Source of the DNA: an uncultured Alistipes sp.
GTDB lineage: Bacteria; Bacteroidota; Bacteroidia; Bacteroidales; Rikenellaceae
Direction: 5' to 3'
Length of the DNA stretch: 64,000 nt
NCBI GenBank assembly: GCA_910587675.1
Contig: CAJUMU010000002.1
Location: 62,001-126,000, forward strand
Below the pieces are notes generated by a model. The model searched no databases, was not told the origin of the DNA, and saw nothing but the letters and a program-made list of their open reading frames with translations. The first letter of the stretch is position 1, and each line of letters starts with the position of its first letter. This document shows, piece by piece, positions 25,434 through 34,845 of the stretch. The translations under genes were made by a program, and so were the position numbers.

Positions 25434-26978
25434 TTACAGATTCAATTTCTTGAACAGGCTGCGGAACGATACCTCCTCGTCGACCATTGCGGGCAGCGCC
25501 TCGATGGCCACGCGCTCCTGCGACATGGTGTCGCGGTGACGTACCGTAACGGTTCCGTCCTCCAGCGACTGATGGTCGACCGTCACGCAGAAAGGCGTGC
25601 CGACGGCATCCTGACGGCGGTAGCGCTTGCCGATGGAGTCCTTCTCGTCGTACACCACGTTGTAGTCGTATTTCAGCGTGTCGATAATCCGCTGCGCCAC
25701 CTCGGGGAGTCCGTCTTTCTTCACTAACGGCATCACGGCCACCTTTGTAGGGGCCAACTGCGCGGGAATGCGCAGAACCACGCGCTCCTCGCCGTTTTCG
25801 AGCTTCTCTTCGGTGTAGGCCGCCGACATGATTTGCAGGAACATGCGGTCCACGCCGATCGAGGTCTCCACCACGTAGGGCACATAGCTCTCGCCGCGCT
25901 CGGCGTCGAAATACTGTATCTTCTTGCCCGAGAACTCTTGATGGCGTCCCAGATCGAAGTCGGTGCGCGAGTGGATACCCTCCACCTCCTTGAATCCGAA
26001 GGGGAAATTATACTCTATGTCGGTCGCCGCATTTGCGTAGTGGGCGAGTTTCTCGTGGTCGTGGAAACGGTAGTTGTCGTCGCCGAAGCCCAAGGCGCGA
26101 TGCCAAGCCATACGGGTCTGCTTCCACTTGTTCCACCAATCCATTTCGGTCCCGGGCTGCACGAAGAACTGCATCTCCATCTGCTCGAACTCGCGCATGC
26201 GGAATATGAACTGACGCGCCACGATCTCGTTGCGGAACGCCTTGCCTATCTGTGCGATGCCGAACGGGAGTTTCATGCGTCCCGTCTTCTGCACGTTGAG
26301 GTAGTTGACGAAGATGCCCTGCGCCGTTTCGGGGCGGAGGTAGATGGTGTTGGCGCCTTCGGCGGTCGATCCCATCTGCGTCGAGAACATGAGGTTGAAC
26401 TGGCGCACGTCGGTCCAGTTGCGAGTGCCCGAAATGGGGCAGGCGATCTCGCAGTCGAGGATGATCTGGCGCAACTCCGTGAGGTCGCCGGCGTTCATCG
26501 CCTCGGCGAAGCGGGTGTGCACGGCGTCGCGTTTGGCCGCGGTCTCCAGTACGCGCGGCGAGGTGGCGCGGTACTGCGCCTCGTCGAACGACTCGCCGAA
26601 ACGCTTGCGGGCCTTCTCCACCTCTTTCTCGATCTTCTCGTCCTGCTTGGCGATCCAATCCTCGATCAACACGTCGGCTCTGTAACGCTTCTTCGAATCC
26701 TTGTTGTCGATCAGGGGATCGTTGAAGGCGGCGACGTGGCCCGAGGCCTCCCAAGTCTTGGGGTGCATGAAGATGGCGGCGTCGATGCCCACGATGTTTT
26801 CGTGCAGCTTCACCATCGAATCCCACCAGTAGCGTTTGATGTTATTCTTCAGTTCCACGCCGTTCTGTCCGTAATCGTAAACGGCTCCCAGACCGTCGTA
26901 TATTTCGCTCGACGGGAATACGAATCCGTACTCCTTGCAGTGAGCGACCAGCTTTTTGAACAACTCCTCTTGTGTCAT
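25434..26978 (-). CDS. glyS: Glycyl-tRNA synthetase, homodimeric type
   Basis: The 514-residue class II synthetase is of the single-chain alpha2 type (also written glyQS). The N-terminus FKKLVAHCKEYGFVFPSSEIYDG is typical, with YLRPETAQGIF (motif 2 region), FRNEIVARQFIFRMREFEQ and the C-terminal anticodon-binding domain beginning near APTKVAVMPLVKKD. It charges tRNA-Gly. An insertion rich in Lys/Glu (about 100-140) is usual in Bacteroidota members. It heads the glyS-ruvX-def unit. Confidence 0.97.
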   Translation of the reverse strand: MTQEELFKKLVAHCKEYGFVFPSSEIYDGLGAVYDYGQNGVELKNNIKRYWWDSMVKLHENIVGIDAAIFMHPKTWEASGHVAAFNDPLIDNKDSKKRYRADVLIEDWIAKQDEKIEKEVEKARKRFGESFDEAQYRATSPRVLETAAKRDAVHTRFAEAMNAGDLTELRQIILDCEIACPISGTRNWTDVRQFNLMFSTQMGSTAEGANTIYLRPETAQGIFVNYLNVQKTGRMKLPFGIAQIGKAFRNEIVARQFIFRMREFEQMEMQFFVQPGTEMDWWNKWKQTRMAWHRALGFGDDNYRFHDHEKLAHYANAATDIEYNFPFGFKEVEGIHSRTDFDLGRHQEFSGKKIQYFDAERGESYVPYVVETSIGVDRMFLQIMSAAYTEEKLENGEERVVLRIPAQLAPTKVAVMPLVKKDGLPEVAQRIIDTLKYDYNVVYDEKDSIGKRYRRQDAVGTPFCVTVDHQSLEDGTVTVRHRDTMSQERVAIEALPAMVDEEVSFRSLFKKLNL

Positions 26979-27012
26979 TTTAGAATCGACTTTATAGTTT
27001 CGTTATAATTCG

Positions 27013-27020
27013 CAAAGATA
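27013..27020 (-). promoter_or_regulatory. Candidate -7 element of glyS
   Basis: The minus strand reads TATCTTTG 35 nt upstream of the glyS start. A TTTG occurs further upstream (27033-27036), but the 12-nt spacer is short. Confidence 0.45.
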
Positions 27021-27089
27021 TGAATTTTTCGGCAAACATAGTCCGAATGCCGCCTGTTTTCGCCTTTTACGGCGTTTCGAGACCGAGCG

Positions 27090-27740
27090 TCAGAGCAGCG
27101 ACATGCGGCGGAACGAGAACTCGCCCTCGCGCGATATGATGATGTGGTCGAGCAGACGTATGTCGAACAGCGCGGCGGCATCGCGCACCTTTTCGGTGAG
27201 CGTCTTGTCGTCCGCGCTCGGTTCGGCGGCCCCCGACGGATGGTTGTGGATCATGATTATCTGCGTCGAGAGAAGTTCCAACGCCCGTTTCACTATCAGG
27301 CGATGGTCGACGACCGTGGCTTGCACGCCGCCTTGACTCACGCGTCGCCGTTCGAGCAGGCGGTTCGACGAGGTAAGGTAGAGTACCCAACACTCCTCGT
27401 GACGCATCGGGTCGAATATCGGACGCATGAGGCGCACCACGTCGGCGTCGGTGGATATGCACTCCACATCCTGCTCGGTCGATGCCGCGACCCTGCGGCC
27501 GAATTCGGCGGAGAGGATCAGGCGTTCGGCGCGTCGCAATCCCAAACCCTCGGCCATGCGCAGCCGTCCGAGGTCGGTGCGGGCGATCCCCGCGAGCGAA
27601 CCGCCTAAGGCGAGCAGTTTCTCGGCCGTGGCGAGCGGATCGCGCGAATCGTCGGACGACTCTATCAGAAGAGCCAGCAACTCCGCGTCGGTGAGCGAAA
27701 CGGCTCCCCGAGACATCAATTTATCGTGCAGGTTCTTCAT
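27090..27740 (-). CDS. radC: RadC/JAB-domain protein
   Basis: The 216-residue protein has the RadC layout: an N-terminal helical segment with SRGAVSLTDAELLALLI and HhH-like LRMAEGLGLRRAERL, then a JAB/MPN metalloprotease-like domain with HNHPSGAAEPSADD, matching HxHx10D. Named for DNA repair in early work, its biochemical role is not established. It is in a minus-strand run but separated from rnc by a structured repeat, so it probably has its own transcript. Confidence 0.93.
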   Translation of the reverse strand: MKNLHDKLMSRGAVSLTDAELLALLIESSDDSRDPLATAEKLLALGGSLAGIARTDLGRLRMAEGLGLRRAERLILSAEFGRRVAASTEQDVECISTDADVVRLMRPIFDPMRHEECWVLYLTSSNRLLERRRVSQGGVQATVVDHRLIVKRALELLSTQIIMIHNHPSGAAEPSADDKTLTEKVRDAAALFDIRLLDHIIISREGEFSFRRMSLL

Positions 27741-27767
27741 CGGTAGTAATTATTCAAGCAATTAGGG

Positions 27768-27857
27768 ACGCAGCCTGCGAAGACCGCGAACGAAACGTAT
27801 GTGAGTTGCGGGCCTTCGCGGGGCGAGGCTGCGGCCCGCACGACTCTGACGAGTCGT
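27768..27857. repeat. Structured intergenic repeat, family 2, copy A
   Basis: A core with GGCCTTCGCGGGGCGAGGCTG and flanking GCAGCCTGCGA arms ends in an edge hairpin ACGACTC-TGAC-GAGTCGT (27840-27857). It shares the core and edge hairpin with the copy at 34897-34986. It lies between radC and rnc. Confidence 0.75.
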
Positions 27858-27867
27858 AATAATTGCA

Positions 27868-28656
27868 CTATTCGGCCTCTTTTTTCTCCGACATGCTGTC
27901 GAATCGATCCAGCAGCTTGGCGCAGTCCTCGTCGCTGAAACTCTGCGACACGGAGTACGAGGCGCGTTGCTCGGCCTCCTTTTTGGAGTCGCCAGCGCCG
28001 TATCCCGCCTCGATGTTGTCTATCAACACTTTGCAATAAAAGAACGGGTGCGCCGACGAGTAGGTGCGGTCGTGTTCGGTGCAGAACCGTATAGTGTGGT
28101 GGTTCTTTTGGCACCACTCTATGAGACGGCTCTTGAAATCGGTCTCCGCTTCGATCAAGGTGTCGACTTTCAGGTAGTCGACGAATATGCGGTTTATCAA
28201 CAGGCGATTGACGAATTCGTAACCCTGATCGAGGTACACGGCGCCCATCATCGCCTCGAAGGCGTCGCCGTAAATGTTCTTCTGCGACACGCCGCCCGAG
28301 TGGTGGACTATGACGTGTTCGTCGAGTCCGATTCGTTTGGCCACCTCGTTCAACGCTTGACGCGACACCATCTTCGAACGGAGCTGCGTCAGGAATCCCT
28401 CGTTCTTGTCGGGAAACTCTATGAAAAGATAGTCCGAAGTGACGCTCTCGATCACGGCGTCGCCCAGAAATTCCAGACGTTCGTTGTTTATCTGTCGGCC
28501 GTCGTCGAGCGTCACCGAGGCCGATTTGTGTATCAGAGCCAGTTTGTAGAGCTCTATATTGTGCGGGACGATCCCCAGCATGTCGTCGATAGCGGCATAG
28601 AACACCTTGTCTTTGCCGAAGTTACGACGCAGGGGGCGCAAAATGAAATCTATCAC
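27868..28656 (-). CDS. rnc: Ribonuclease III
   Basis: The 262-residue double-stranded-RNA endonuclease processes rRNA precursors. The signature ERLEFLGDAVIESVTSDYLF carries the catalytic Glu and Asp, and a second acidic site is in GDAFEAMMGAVYLDQG. The C-terminal dsRNA-binding domain (about 170-240) includes GYGAGDSKKEAEQRASYSV. An acidic tail follows. The start is 12 nt after the fabF stop, forming an acpP-fabF-rnc unit common in bacteria. Confidence 0.96.
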   Translation of the reverse strand: MIDFILRPLRRNFGKDKVFYAAIDDMLGIVPHNIELYKLALIHKSASVTLDDGRQINNERLEFLGDAVIESVTSDYLFIEFPDKNEGFLTQLRSKMVSRQALNEVAKRIGLDEHVIVHHSGGVSQKNIYGDAFEAMMGAVYLDQGYEFVNRLLINRIFVDYLKVDTLIEAETDFKSRLIEWCQKNHHTIRFCTEHDRTYSSAHPFFYCKVLIDNIEAGYGAGDSKKEAEQRASYSVSQSFSDEDCAKLLDRFDSMSEKKEAE

Positions 28657-28668
28657 AACGATAAAGTA

Positions 28669-29910
28669 TTAAATCTTACGGAAGATAATCGAGGAGTTAT
28701 GGCCGCCGAACCCGAACGTGTTGCTCAACGCGCATTTCACCTCGCGATGTTGCGCCGCGCCTATCGTGAGATTGAGACGCGGATCTATCTCGGGGTCGAG
28801 CTTCTCGACGTTGATCGTCGGCGGAATCACGCCGCGCGTTATGGCCATTATGCAGGCCAGCGCCTCGATGGCTGCGGTGCCGCCCAGCAGGTGGCCCGTC
28901 ATCGATTTGGTCGACGATATGTTCATTTTGTAGGCGTGGTCGCCGAAGAGCGTCTGTATGGCTTTTATCTCGGCCAAATCGCCCAAGGGCGTAGAGGTGC
29001 CGTGGGCGTTGATATAGTCGACGTCGGCGAGCTCCGCTCCCGCGTCGCGAACGGCTTCGCGCATCGACATCATGGCCCCCTTGCCCTCGGGATGGGGAGC
29101 CGTCATGTGATATGCGTCGGCCGACATTCCTCCGCCCGCCACCTCGCAGTAGATCTTCGCGCCGCGCGCCAAGGCGTGCTCCAGCTCTTCGAACACCAAC
29201 GCTCCGCCGCCTTCGCCTATGACGAAGCCGTCGCGGTCGACGTCGAACGGACGCGAAGCGTGCGCGGGATCGTCGTTACGCGTCGACAGAGCCTGCATGG
29301 CGCAGAAACTGCCCACGCCCGGGTCGTTGATCGGAGCCTCCGATCCGCCCGTTACGATAAGGTCGGCCTTGCCCCAGCGGATGAGGTTCATGGCATCGAT
29401 CATCGCGTGATTGGACGATGCGCAGGCCGAGACGGTGCAGTAGTTCGGACCCATGAAGCCGTATTTGATGGATATGAATCCCGCGGCGAGGTCCGCCACC
29501 ATGCGGGGAACGAAAAAAGGGCTGAATCGAGGGATGCGGTCTCCCTCGATGTAGCCCTTGCTCTCTTCGTAGAACGTGGTCGTTCCACCGGTACCCGAAC
29601 CCCACACGACACCGGCCCTTTCGGGATCGACGGTATCGGCCGCTGCGTCGCGAATCGCTTCGTCGGCGGCTATCATGGCATACTGCGCGAAGAGGTCGTA
29701 TTTGCGCACCTCCTTGCGGTCGAAGTAGCGGGTTCGATCGTACTCTTTTACTTCGCAAGCGAAACGGGTTCTGAATTTCGAGGCGTCGAAGCGCGTTATC
29801 GGAGCCGCAGCGCTCACCCCGTTTTCGAGATTTCGGAAATACTCTTCCACCGAATGTCCCGACGGGTTGATCGTGCCTATGCCCGTAACGACGACTCTCT
29901 TTCCTGTCAT
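28669..29910 (-). CDS. fabF: 3-oxoacyl-[acyl-carrier-protein] synthase II
   Basis: The 413-residue condensing enzyme extends acyl-ACP with malonyl-ACP. The Cys-His-His triad is visible: TVSACASSNHAM (Cys163), YINAHGTSTPLGD (His303) and KSMTGHLLGG (His340). The C-terminal FGFGGHNSSIIF is characteristic. The length equals the family norm. It is 45 nt downstream of acpP and 12 nt upstream of rnc. Confidence 0.97.
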   Translation of the reverse strand: MTGKRVVVTGIGTINPSGHSVEEYFRNLENGVSAAAPITRFDASKFRTRFACEVKEYDRTRYFDRKEVRKYDLFAQYAMIAADEAIRDAAADTVDPERAGVVWGSGTGGTTTFYEESKGYIEGDRIPRFSPFFVPRMVADLAAGFISIKYGFMGPNYCTVSACASSNHAMIDAMNLIRWGKADLIVTGGSEAPINDPGVGSFCAMQALSTRNDDPAHASRPFDVDRDGFVIGEGGGALVFEELEHALARGAKIYCEVAGGGMSADAYHMTAPHPEGKGAMMSMREAVRDAGAELADVDYINAHGTSTPLGDLAEIKAIQTLFGDHAYKMNISSTKSMTGHLLGGTAAIEALACIMAITRGVIPPTINVEKLDPEIDPRLNLTIGAAQHREVKCALSNTFGFGGHNSSIIFRKI

Positions 29911-29955
29911 AAAAATCGGCGCCCGCGTGCCGTGCGAATTATAATGGTGTCAAAA

Positions 29956-30192
29956 TTATTTCTTGTGCGACTCCACGTATGCGATAGCGTCGCCTACGGT
30001 GGTGATCTTCTCGGCGTCCTCGTCGGGGATCTGGATGTCGAACGCTTTCTCAAACTCCATGATCAACTCCACGGTGTCGAGAGAATCCGCGCCCAGATGA
30101 GCGGTGAAACTTGCTTCGGGTACTACCTCAGACTCCTTAACGCCCAACTTGTCAACGATGATCTCGACAACTTTTGACTGAACTTCTGACAT
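29956..30192 (-). CDS. acpP: Acyl carrier protein
   Basis: The 78-residue acidic protein carries [18 protein letters not shown], with Ser37 as the 4'-phosphopantetheine attachment site. It shuttles growing fatty acyl chains; the condensing enzyme is encoded immediately downstream. Confidence 0.98.
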   Translation of the reverse strand: MSEVQSKVVEIIVDKLGVKESEVVPEASFTAHLGADSLDTVELIMEFEKAFDIQIPDEDAEKITTVGDAIAYVESHKK

Positions 30193-30256
30193 AACTTTAA
30201 ATTTTTAGTTTAACAATTTTAATTATCGATTGGTTTCAATCTTTCGCATTTCTGCG

Positions 30257-30264
30257 CAAAAGTA
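30257..30264 (-). promoter_or_regulatory. Candidate -7 element of acpP-fabF-rnc
   Basis: The minus strand reads TACTTTTG, about 65 nt upstream of acpP. No good -33 is seen at 19-21 nt. Confidence 0.45.
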
Positions 30265-30355
30265 ACACTTTTTTTATTAATTTTGGCATCGGGACGCAAA
30301 TATTTCCCCCGAGGCGACGTCTTGGTTTTGTTAAAAAGCTGTAAAATAATTCGTT

Positions 30356-31057
30356 ATGAATCTGTTGCTCATATCCAATTCCACCAATGCGGGCGAAGAA
30401 TACCTGCAATATCCCATCGAGCGCATAGGCGCTTTTCTCGCGGGTGTCGAGGAAGTTGCGTTCGTACCCTATGCCGCCGTCACTTTCTCTTACGAGGCGT
30501 ACGAGGCCAAAGTCGCGGCGCGTTTCGAGCAGATAGGCGTGCGGGTGCGTTCGGTGCATGGCCAAAGCGATCCCCGCGAGGCGATACGTCGGGCGCAGGC
30601 GATATGCGTCGGCGGCGGCAACACGTTCGCGCTGGCGAAGAAGATGCAGGAGCAGGGACTGGTGCGCGAGATCGCCGACAAGATAGCGTCGGGCACGCCC
30701 TATGTCGGATGGTCGGCGGGCAGCAACGTGACGTGTCCCACCATCTGCACCACCAACGATATGCCCATCGTGCAGCCCGAGTCGTTCGATGCGATCGGGG
30801 CGGTGAAGTTTCAGATCAACCCGCACTATCTCGACGCCAATCCCGAAGGGCATGCGGGCGAGACGCGCGAGCAACGCATCATGGAGTATATCGAAGCCAA
30901 TCCCGACCGTTGGGTGGCGGGTTTGCGCGAGGGGTGTATGCTTCACCTGCACGACGGGCGGATGGAGTTGATCGGTTCGCGCCCCATGCGCATGTTCAAA
31001 AAGGGCGTGGAACCGTTCGAAGTCGCGGCGGGCGACGATCTGGGCTTTTTGCTGTAA
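30356..31057 (+). CDS. pepE: Dipeptidase E (peptidase S51)
   Basis: The 233-residue serine peptidase cleaves Asp-Xaa dipeptides. GWSAGSN carries nucleophile Ser120, CTTNDMP carries Asp135 and INPHYLD carries His157, the same numbers as the Salmonella enzyme. CVGGGNTFAL is the conserved glycine-rich strand. It is divergent from acpP. The cytoplasmic location (no signal peptide) fits turnover of imported or internal peptides. Confidence 0.96.
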   Translation: MNLLLISNSTNAGEEYLQYPIERIGAFLAGVEEVAFVPYAAVTFSYEAYEAKVAARFEQIGVRVRSVHGQSDPREAIRRAQAICVGGGNTFALAKKMQEQGLVREIADKIASGTPYVGWSAGSNVTCPTICTTNDMPIVQPESFDAIGAVKFQINPHYLDANPEGHAGETREQRIMEYIEANPDRWVAGLREGCMLHLHDGRMELIGSRPMRMFKKGVEPFEVAAGDDLGFLL

Positions 31058-31108
31058 TATTATTAATATGGTATGACTCGGTTGTAATACCCTGCAAGGG
31101 CATTGCTT

Positions 31109-31155
31109 TCTTCGGCGGCTCGCGCCAAAGGCGCGACCCCCGCAGCCGCAGAAGA
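31109..31155. repeat. Two-tier intergenic hairpin
   Basis: An outer stem (TCTTC and GCGGCT with AGCCGC and GAAGA) encloses an inner hairpin CGCGCC-AAA-GGCGCG. The triloop hairpin plus C-rich arm recalls the structured repeats elsewhere in the window. No T run follows, so it may cap the pepE mRNA rather than terminate it. Confidence 0.6.
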
Positions 31156-31179
31156 TAGATCGTACGGGTAGTGAAAATT

Positions 31180-31554
31180 ATGACAACACCGAACACCACA
31201 TCCGTCACGGGGCGTTGCGGCGAGGATATAGCCGTGCGGTATTTGCGGGATAACGGGTTTCTGATCTGCGACCGAAACTGGCGTTCGGGGCGTTACGAGA
31301 TCGATATCGTGGCGTATAAGTCGGGCGTTACCCATATCGTCGAGGTCAAGACCCGTCGCGCGGGCGCGCTGCGCTCTCCCGAATCGGCTATCACGCCGTC
31401 GAAGTGCGCTGCGATGCGGCGCGCTGCCGAGGCGTATATCGCGCAAAAGGCTCTGCGCGGCGAGGTGGAGTTCGATTTGGTGGCGGTGGACATGTTTCCC
31501 GACGGCGGATGCGATGTCCGATATATTACGAATGTGGTCGAATTGGGATGGTAA
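31180..31554 (+). CDS. yraN: YraN/UPF0102-family nuclease-like protein
   Basis: The 124-residue protein has the endonuclease-fold motifs of YraN: GEDIAVRYLRDNGF, RYEIDIVAY (catalytic Asp) and HIVEVKTRRAG (Glu-x-Lys). The cellular function is unresolved; the restriction-endonuclease-like fold suggests DNA processing. ATG at 31180 is preferred to an in-frame GTG at 31171. Confidence 0.92.
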   Translation: MTTPNTTSVTGRCGEDIAVRYLRDNGFLICDRNWRSGRYEIDIVAYKSGVTHIVEVKTRRAGALRSPESAITPSKCAAMRRAAEAYIAQKALRGEVEFDLVAVDMFPDGGCDVRYITNVVELGW

Positions 31555-31586
31555 TTTGGAGGGTTGAATAAAAAAACATACCTTTG
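31555..31586 (+). promoter_or_regulatory. Promoter of waaA
   Basis: TTTG (31555-31558), 20 nt, TACCTTTG (31579-31586). The start near 31593 leaves about 20 nt to the ATG at 31614 and rules out the upstream in-frame TTG, which lies inside the -7 element. Confidence 0.78.
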
Positions 31587-31613
31587 TCGCGCAAAATCAC
31601 GACTGTGACATTT

Positions 31614-32840
31614 ATGCTTCTATATAATTTTTGTGTAGCCGTATATGCACGCCTGATCGCGCTGGCCTCGCTGTGGAATCCCAAGGCGAAGTTGTGGACG
31701 ACGGGGCGAAAAAACGTCTTCGAGCGAATGGCTCGGGCGATATCGCCGTCCGATCGGATCGTGTGGATACACGTCGCGTCGTTGGGCGAGTTCGAGCAGG
31801 GCCGTCCGTTGATGGAGCAGATCCGAAAGCAGTATCCCGAATTCAAAATTCTGCTCACTTTCTTTTCTCCGTCGGGTTACGAGGTGCGCAAGGATTACAA
31901 AGGCGCCGACTATATCTTCTACATGCCCATCGACACTCCGCGCAACGTCGGGCGTTTCCTCGACATAGCTCATCCCGAGATAGCGGTGTTCGTCAAATAC
32001 GAATTCTGGCTCAATTACTTGCGCCAACTCAAGGCGCGCGGCACGCGGACGTATGTCATCTCTTCGATATTCCGCCGCAATTCGATATTTTTCCGCAGTT
32101 ACGGTTTCCTTTGGCGTCAGGCGCTCGACGCTTTCGATCGGATATTCGTTCAGAACGAGGAGTCGCGCGAATTGCTTCACGGCATAGGTTTCGACAACGT
32201 GATAGTCGCGGGCGACACCCGTTTCGACCGCGTGGCGGCCATAGCCGAGGCAGTGAAGCGGATCGATGCGATAGAGACTTTCAAAGGCGATGCGCCCCTG
32301 TTCATAGCGGGTTCGACATGGAGGCCCGACGAGGAGATTTTGATGGAGCTCATAGCCGATAATCCCCGTATAAAGTTCGTCATAGCGCCGCACGAGATGG
32401 ACGAAGCGCGCATAAACCGCATAATGACGCAAACCTGCGGCAGAGCCGTGCGCTACACGCATTGCGACGCGCAGTCGCTGGCGCGGAGTCAGGTGTTGAT
32501 ACTCGACACGGTCGGTATCCTCGCCTCGGTTTACCGTTACGCTTCGTGGGCCTACATAGGCGGAGGATTCGGCGTAGGCATACACAACACCTTGGAGGCG
32601 GCCACATTCGCCCTGCCCATCGCTTTCGGCCCCAATTACGCCAAGTTCAAGGAGGCGCGCGACATGGTGGCGCTCGGCGCGGCGACGAAGGTCGAGTCGG
32701 CCGAAGAGTTGAAACGGTGGTTCGCTCCGCTGCGCGACGACAGCGTTTTGCGGGCGAAGGTCAGCTCCACGGCCAAGGATTACACGGTGAAGAATCAAGG
32801 CGCCACGTCGCTCATAATGCGTGTCGCGTTCGACGACTGA
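31614..32840 (+). CDS. waaA: 3-deoxy-D-manno-octulosonic acid (Kdo) transferase
   Basis: The 408-residue GT30-family glycosyltransferase adds Kdo to lipid A precursor at the inner membrane. The N-terminal hydrophobic anchor is about 1-18. WIHVASLGEFEQGRPL carries the conserved catalytic Glu region, FSPSGYEVRK and FVKYEFWLNYL match the acceptor domain, and GGGFGVGIHNTLEAA matches the CMP-Kdo site. It shows that the organism makes Kdo-containing lipopolysaccharide. Confidence 0.95.
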   Translation: MLLYNFCVAVYARLIALASLWNPKAKLWTTGRKNVFERMARAISPSDRIVWIHVASLGEFEQGRPLMEQIRKQYPEFKILLTFFSPSGYEVRKDYKGADYIFYMPIDTPRNVGRFLDIAHPEIAVFVKYEFWLNYLRQLKARGTRTYVISSIFRRNSIFFRSYGFLWRQALDAFDRIFVQNEESRELLHGIGFDNVIVAGDTRFDRVAAIAEAVKRIDAIETFKGDAPLFIAGSTWRPDEEILMELIADNPRIKFVIAPHEMDEARINRIMTQTCGRAVRYTHCDAQSLARSQVLILDTVGILASVYRYASWAYIGGGFGVGIHNTLEAATFALPIAFGPNYAKFKEARDMVALGAATKVESAEELKRWFAPLRDDSVLRAKVSSTAKDYTVKNQGATSLIMRVAFDD

Positions 32841-33199
32841 GACGGTCGCGTCTGTCGCGGCGCGAGATGACGCGGTCGTGCGCGGTCGTGGAGGGGAGAA
32901 GCCGTTCCGTTTTACTTATCCGAAATTACGTATTCATTTTGTTTCGAAACCAAATGCGATTTTATTTCGCCGATACGTTTCGGGCAAGTTTCGTTTCAAA
33001 ACTTTTATTTGTGGGGTTATATTGCTGCAAATCATCGTTTTGCGCGTAACCATGCCATTCTGTCGTTTTTGGAACCGTAAAATTCAGCGGTTAAAGTTTG
33101 CGCAATAAAAAATAAATCTTTAATTTTAGTCCCTGAATGATATATCGTGCTTGAATCGAAACGAAATAAAGCCATTAAACTATTAAAACTAAACTGTCT
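32841..33199. other. Intergenic stretch between waaA and the BACON lipoprotein
   Basis: This 359-nt stretch has no convincing gene. It is A+T-rich after 32910, holds a small palindrome GTTTCGAAAC (32940-32949), and carries the downstream promoter at 33097-33128. No terminator is evident after waaA. Confidence 0.65.
33097..33128 (+). promoter_or_regulatory. Candidate promoter of the BACON lipoprotein
   Basis: TTTG (33097-33100), 20 nt, TAATTTTA (33121-33128), which misses only the last G of the -7 consensus. Confidence 0.5.
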
Positions 33200-34825
33200 A
33201 TGAAAAAAAGAACTTTCCTTCTTAACCTGTTCATGGCCATATCGGTGTTCGCTTTCGTCGCATGTAACGACGACGATACGGACTATGTGCAGCCGACGAT
33301 GACCATCGAAGGGGCCGATGAGTTCGGCGCCCGCAAGTTGGAGTTCACGAACAAGGCCGAGGCTCAGCAGATCGAGATCGCGGCCAACAACGACTGGTTC
33401 ATACGTATCCCCGAGTCGGCCGAATCGTGGTTGACCGTCACCCCGAGCGAAGGCAAGGGTTCGACGGAGCCTATTACGATCAATGTCAATGTCGAGGCCA
33501 ACGACAAGACCAAGGATCGCGAAGCCACTTTGGCATTCGTTTGCGACAAGATCGAGCAAAAGGCTCTTTTGACCGTCTCTCAGGAGAAGAAGTATGTCCT
33601 GACGGCCGAGTCTAACCGAAGCATGATAAACAAGTGGGGGGGGGAGATTATCATATCGCTCACCACCAATGCCGATTGGACTTACGAGATCGACGACGCG
33701 GGCAAGACGTGGCTTACGGAGAACAAGGCTGAGTCGAGCGGCAGCCGACTCGCTCTCACGGCGACGGAGCTCGACGCCGAGGTTCGCACCGCGACCGTCA
33801 CTTTCACATGCGCCAAGCAGGCGGATCTGAAAGCCGAGGTGAAGCTCACCCAGAAAGATATGGAGCTCTTTGCCGCCAAGAGCAAGGCGTACTTTGCGGC
33901 AGCGGGCGGCGAGGTGTCGCTGGATGTCACCACCACCAATGTGGATGAGTGGGACGTGGAGTCGACCGCCGCGTGGGTTACCGCCGTAAAGGATGGCGAC
34001 AAGGTGAAGATTACCGCCGCTCCGTTCGGTACGGCCCGTCGCGAGGCTACCGTCAATCTGGTTACTCCCGTCGACGAGAGCATGGTATATCCCATTACCG
34101 TAATTCAGCGAGCTGATCCGAGCGGTCCGACGGCCGATATCCTCGACGTGGTGTTCGACGAGAACGGTTCGGCGCGCGATATCTCTGCCGCAGGCAACAC
34201 CGTGAAATACGTTGCGGGTAGCGCATGCAAGATGGGTTGGAACGACGTGTATATGAAGTACGCGCCCTCGTTCTCGCACAAGCAGGCGGGCAGCGGCATT
34301 ACTTCGGGATTCTACCGCGTGGAGTATACCGACGCCATGATGTCGGCTTTGGACGACGGTTATACGATGGAGGCTTTGATAAAGCCTGCCAAGGCTCCCA
34401 ACGGATCGGAGATCAAGGCGTTCTCGGCGACCACTTCGGGCGGTATGGCCGTCATGATCGGCAGCACGGCGCGAGGCAAGGGACTCGAATTCATCCAGCA
34501 CAACGGCAGCGCATGGTGCTTCGCGAGCTCGGGTGTCGTTCCCGAGGCGAACGTGTACTATCACGTGGTAGGCGTTTGGGACAAGGCGGCCGGCAAGCTC
34601 CACTGTTATATCAACGGCGAGTTGAAAAAGAGCGTCGATTGCGCGGGCATAAAGCATATGACCACTTCGGGCAGCCGCGCGCGTGCGTTCGCGATCGGCG
34701 GCAATACCCAGTCGAACACTCAGTTGAACGGCGCATGGAACGGCGATATCGCCATAGCGCGTATTTACGACGACGTTTTGACGGCGGATGACGTGAAGGC
34801 CCTTTATGAAGACGTAAGAGAGTAA
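33200..34825 (+). CDS. Surface lipoprotein with BACON repeats and LamG-like C-terminus
   Basis: The 541-residue protein has a lipoprotein signal ending FVAC (Cys22) followed by NDDDTD, an acidic stretch typical of surface-exported Bacteroidota lipoproteins. Three BACON-like beta-sandwich repeats follow at about 35-128, 130-218 and 222-305 (each with a WLTV/WLTE/WVTA-type strand and an ATVTFTCAK-type end). A concanavalin/LamG-like domain comes last (about 308-541, GYTMEALIKP, YHVVGVWDKAAGKLHCYINGE). BACON and LamG domains bind glycans or mucins; no catalytic residues are evident. A G9 run at 33636-33644 encodes WGG at residues 146-148. Confidence 0.82.
   Translation: MKKRTFLLNLFMAISVFAFVACNDDDTDYVQPTMTIEGADEFGARKLEFTNKAEAQQIEIAANNDWFIRIPESAESWLTVTPSEGKGSTEPITINVNVEANDKTKDREATLAFVCDKIEQKALLTVSQEKKYVLTAESNRSMINKWGGEIIISLTTNADWTYEIDDAGKTWLTENKAESSGSRLALTATELDAEVRTATVTFTCAKQADLKAEVKLTQKDMELFAAKSKAYFAAAGGEVSLDVTTTNVDEWDVESTAAWVTAVKDGDKVKITAAPFGTARREATVNLVTPVDESMVYPITVIQRADPSGPTADILDVVFDENGSARDISAAGNTVKYVAGSACKMGWNDVYMKYAPSFSHKQAGSGITSGFYRVEYTDAMMSALDDGYTMEALIKPAKAPNGSEIKAFSATTSGGMAVMIGSTARGKGLEFIQHNGSAWCFASSGVVPEANVYYHVVGVWDKAAGKLHCYINGELKKSVDCAGIKHMTTSGSRARAFAIGGNTQSNTQLNGAWNGDIAIARIYDDVLTADDVKALYEDVRE
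33636..33644. repeat. G9 homopolymer inside the BACON lipoprotein gene
   Basis: Nine G encode Trp-Gly-Gly-(Glu) early in the second BACON repeat. The frame is open at the present length. Confidence 0.9.
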
Positions 34826-34845
34826 CGATACTCTCCGAAATAACG

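Noticed and set aside
27967..30177. A 736-codon plus-strand frame opposite rnc, fabF and acpP
   Set aside because: It is antisense to three well-defined genes. Long antisense frames are common here because of codon composition.
32821..33108. A 95-codon frame after waaA
   Set aside because: It overlaps the end of waaA, has an unlikely composition and lacks any motif or promoter; the region is better read as non-coding.
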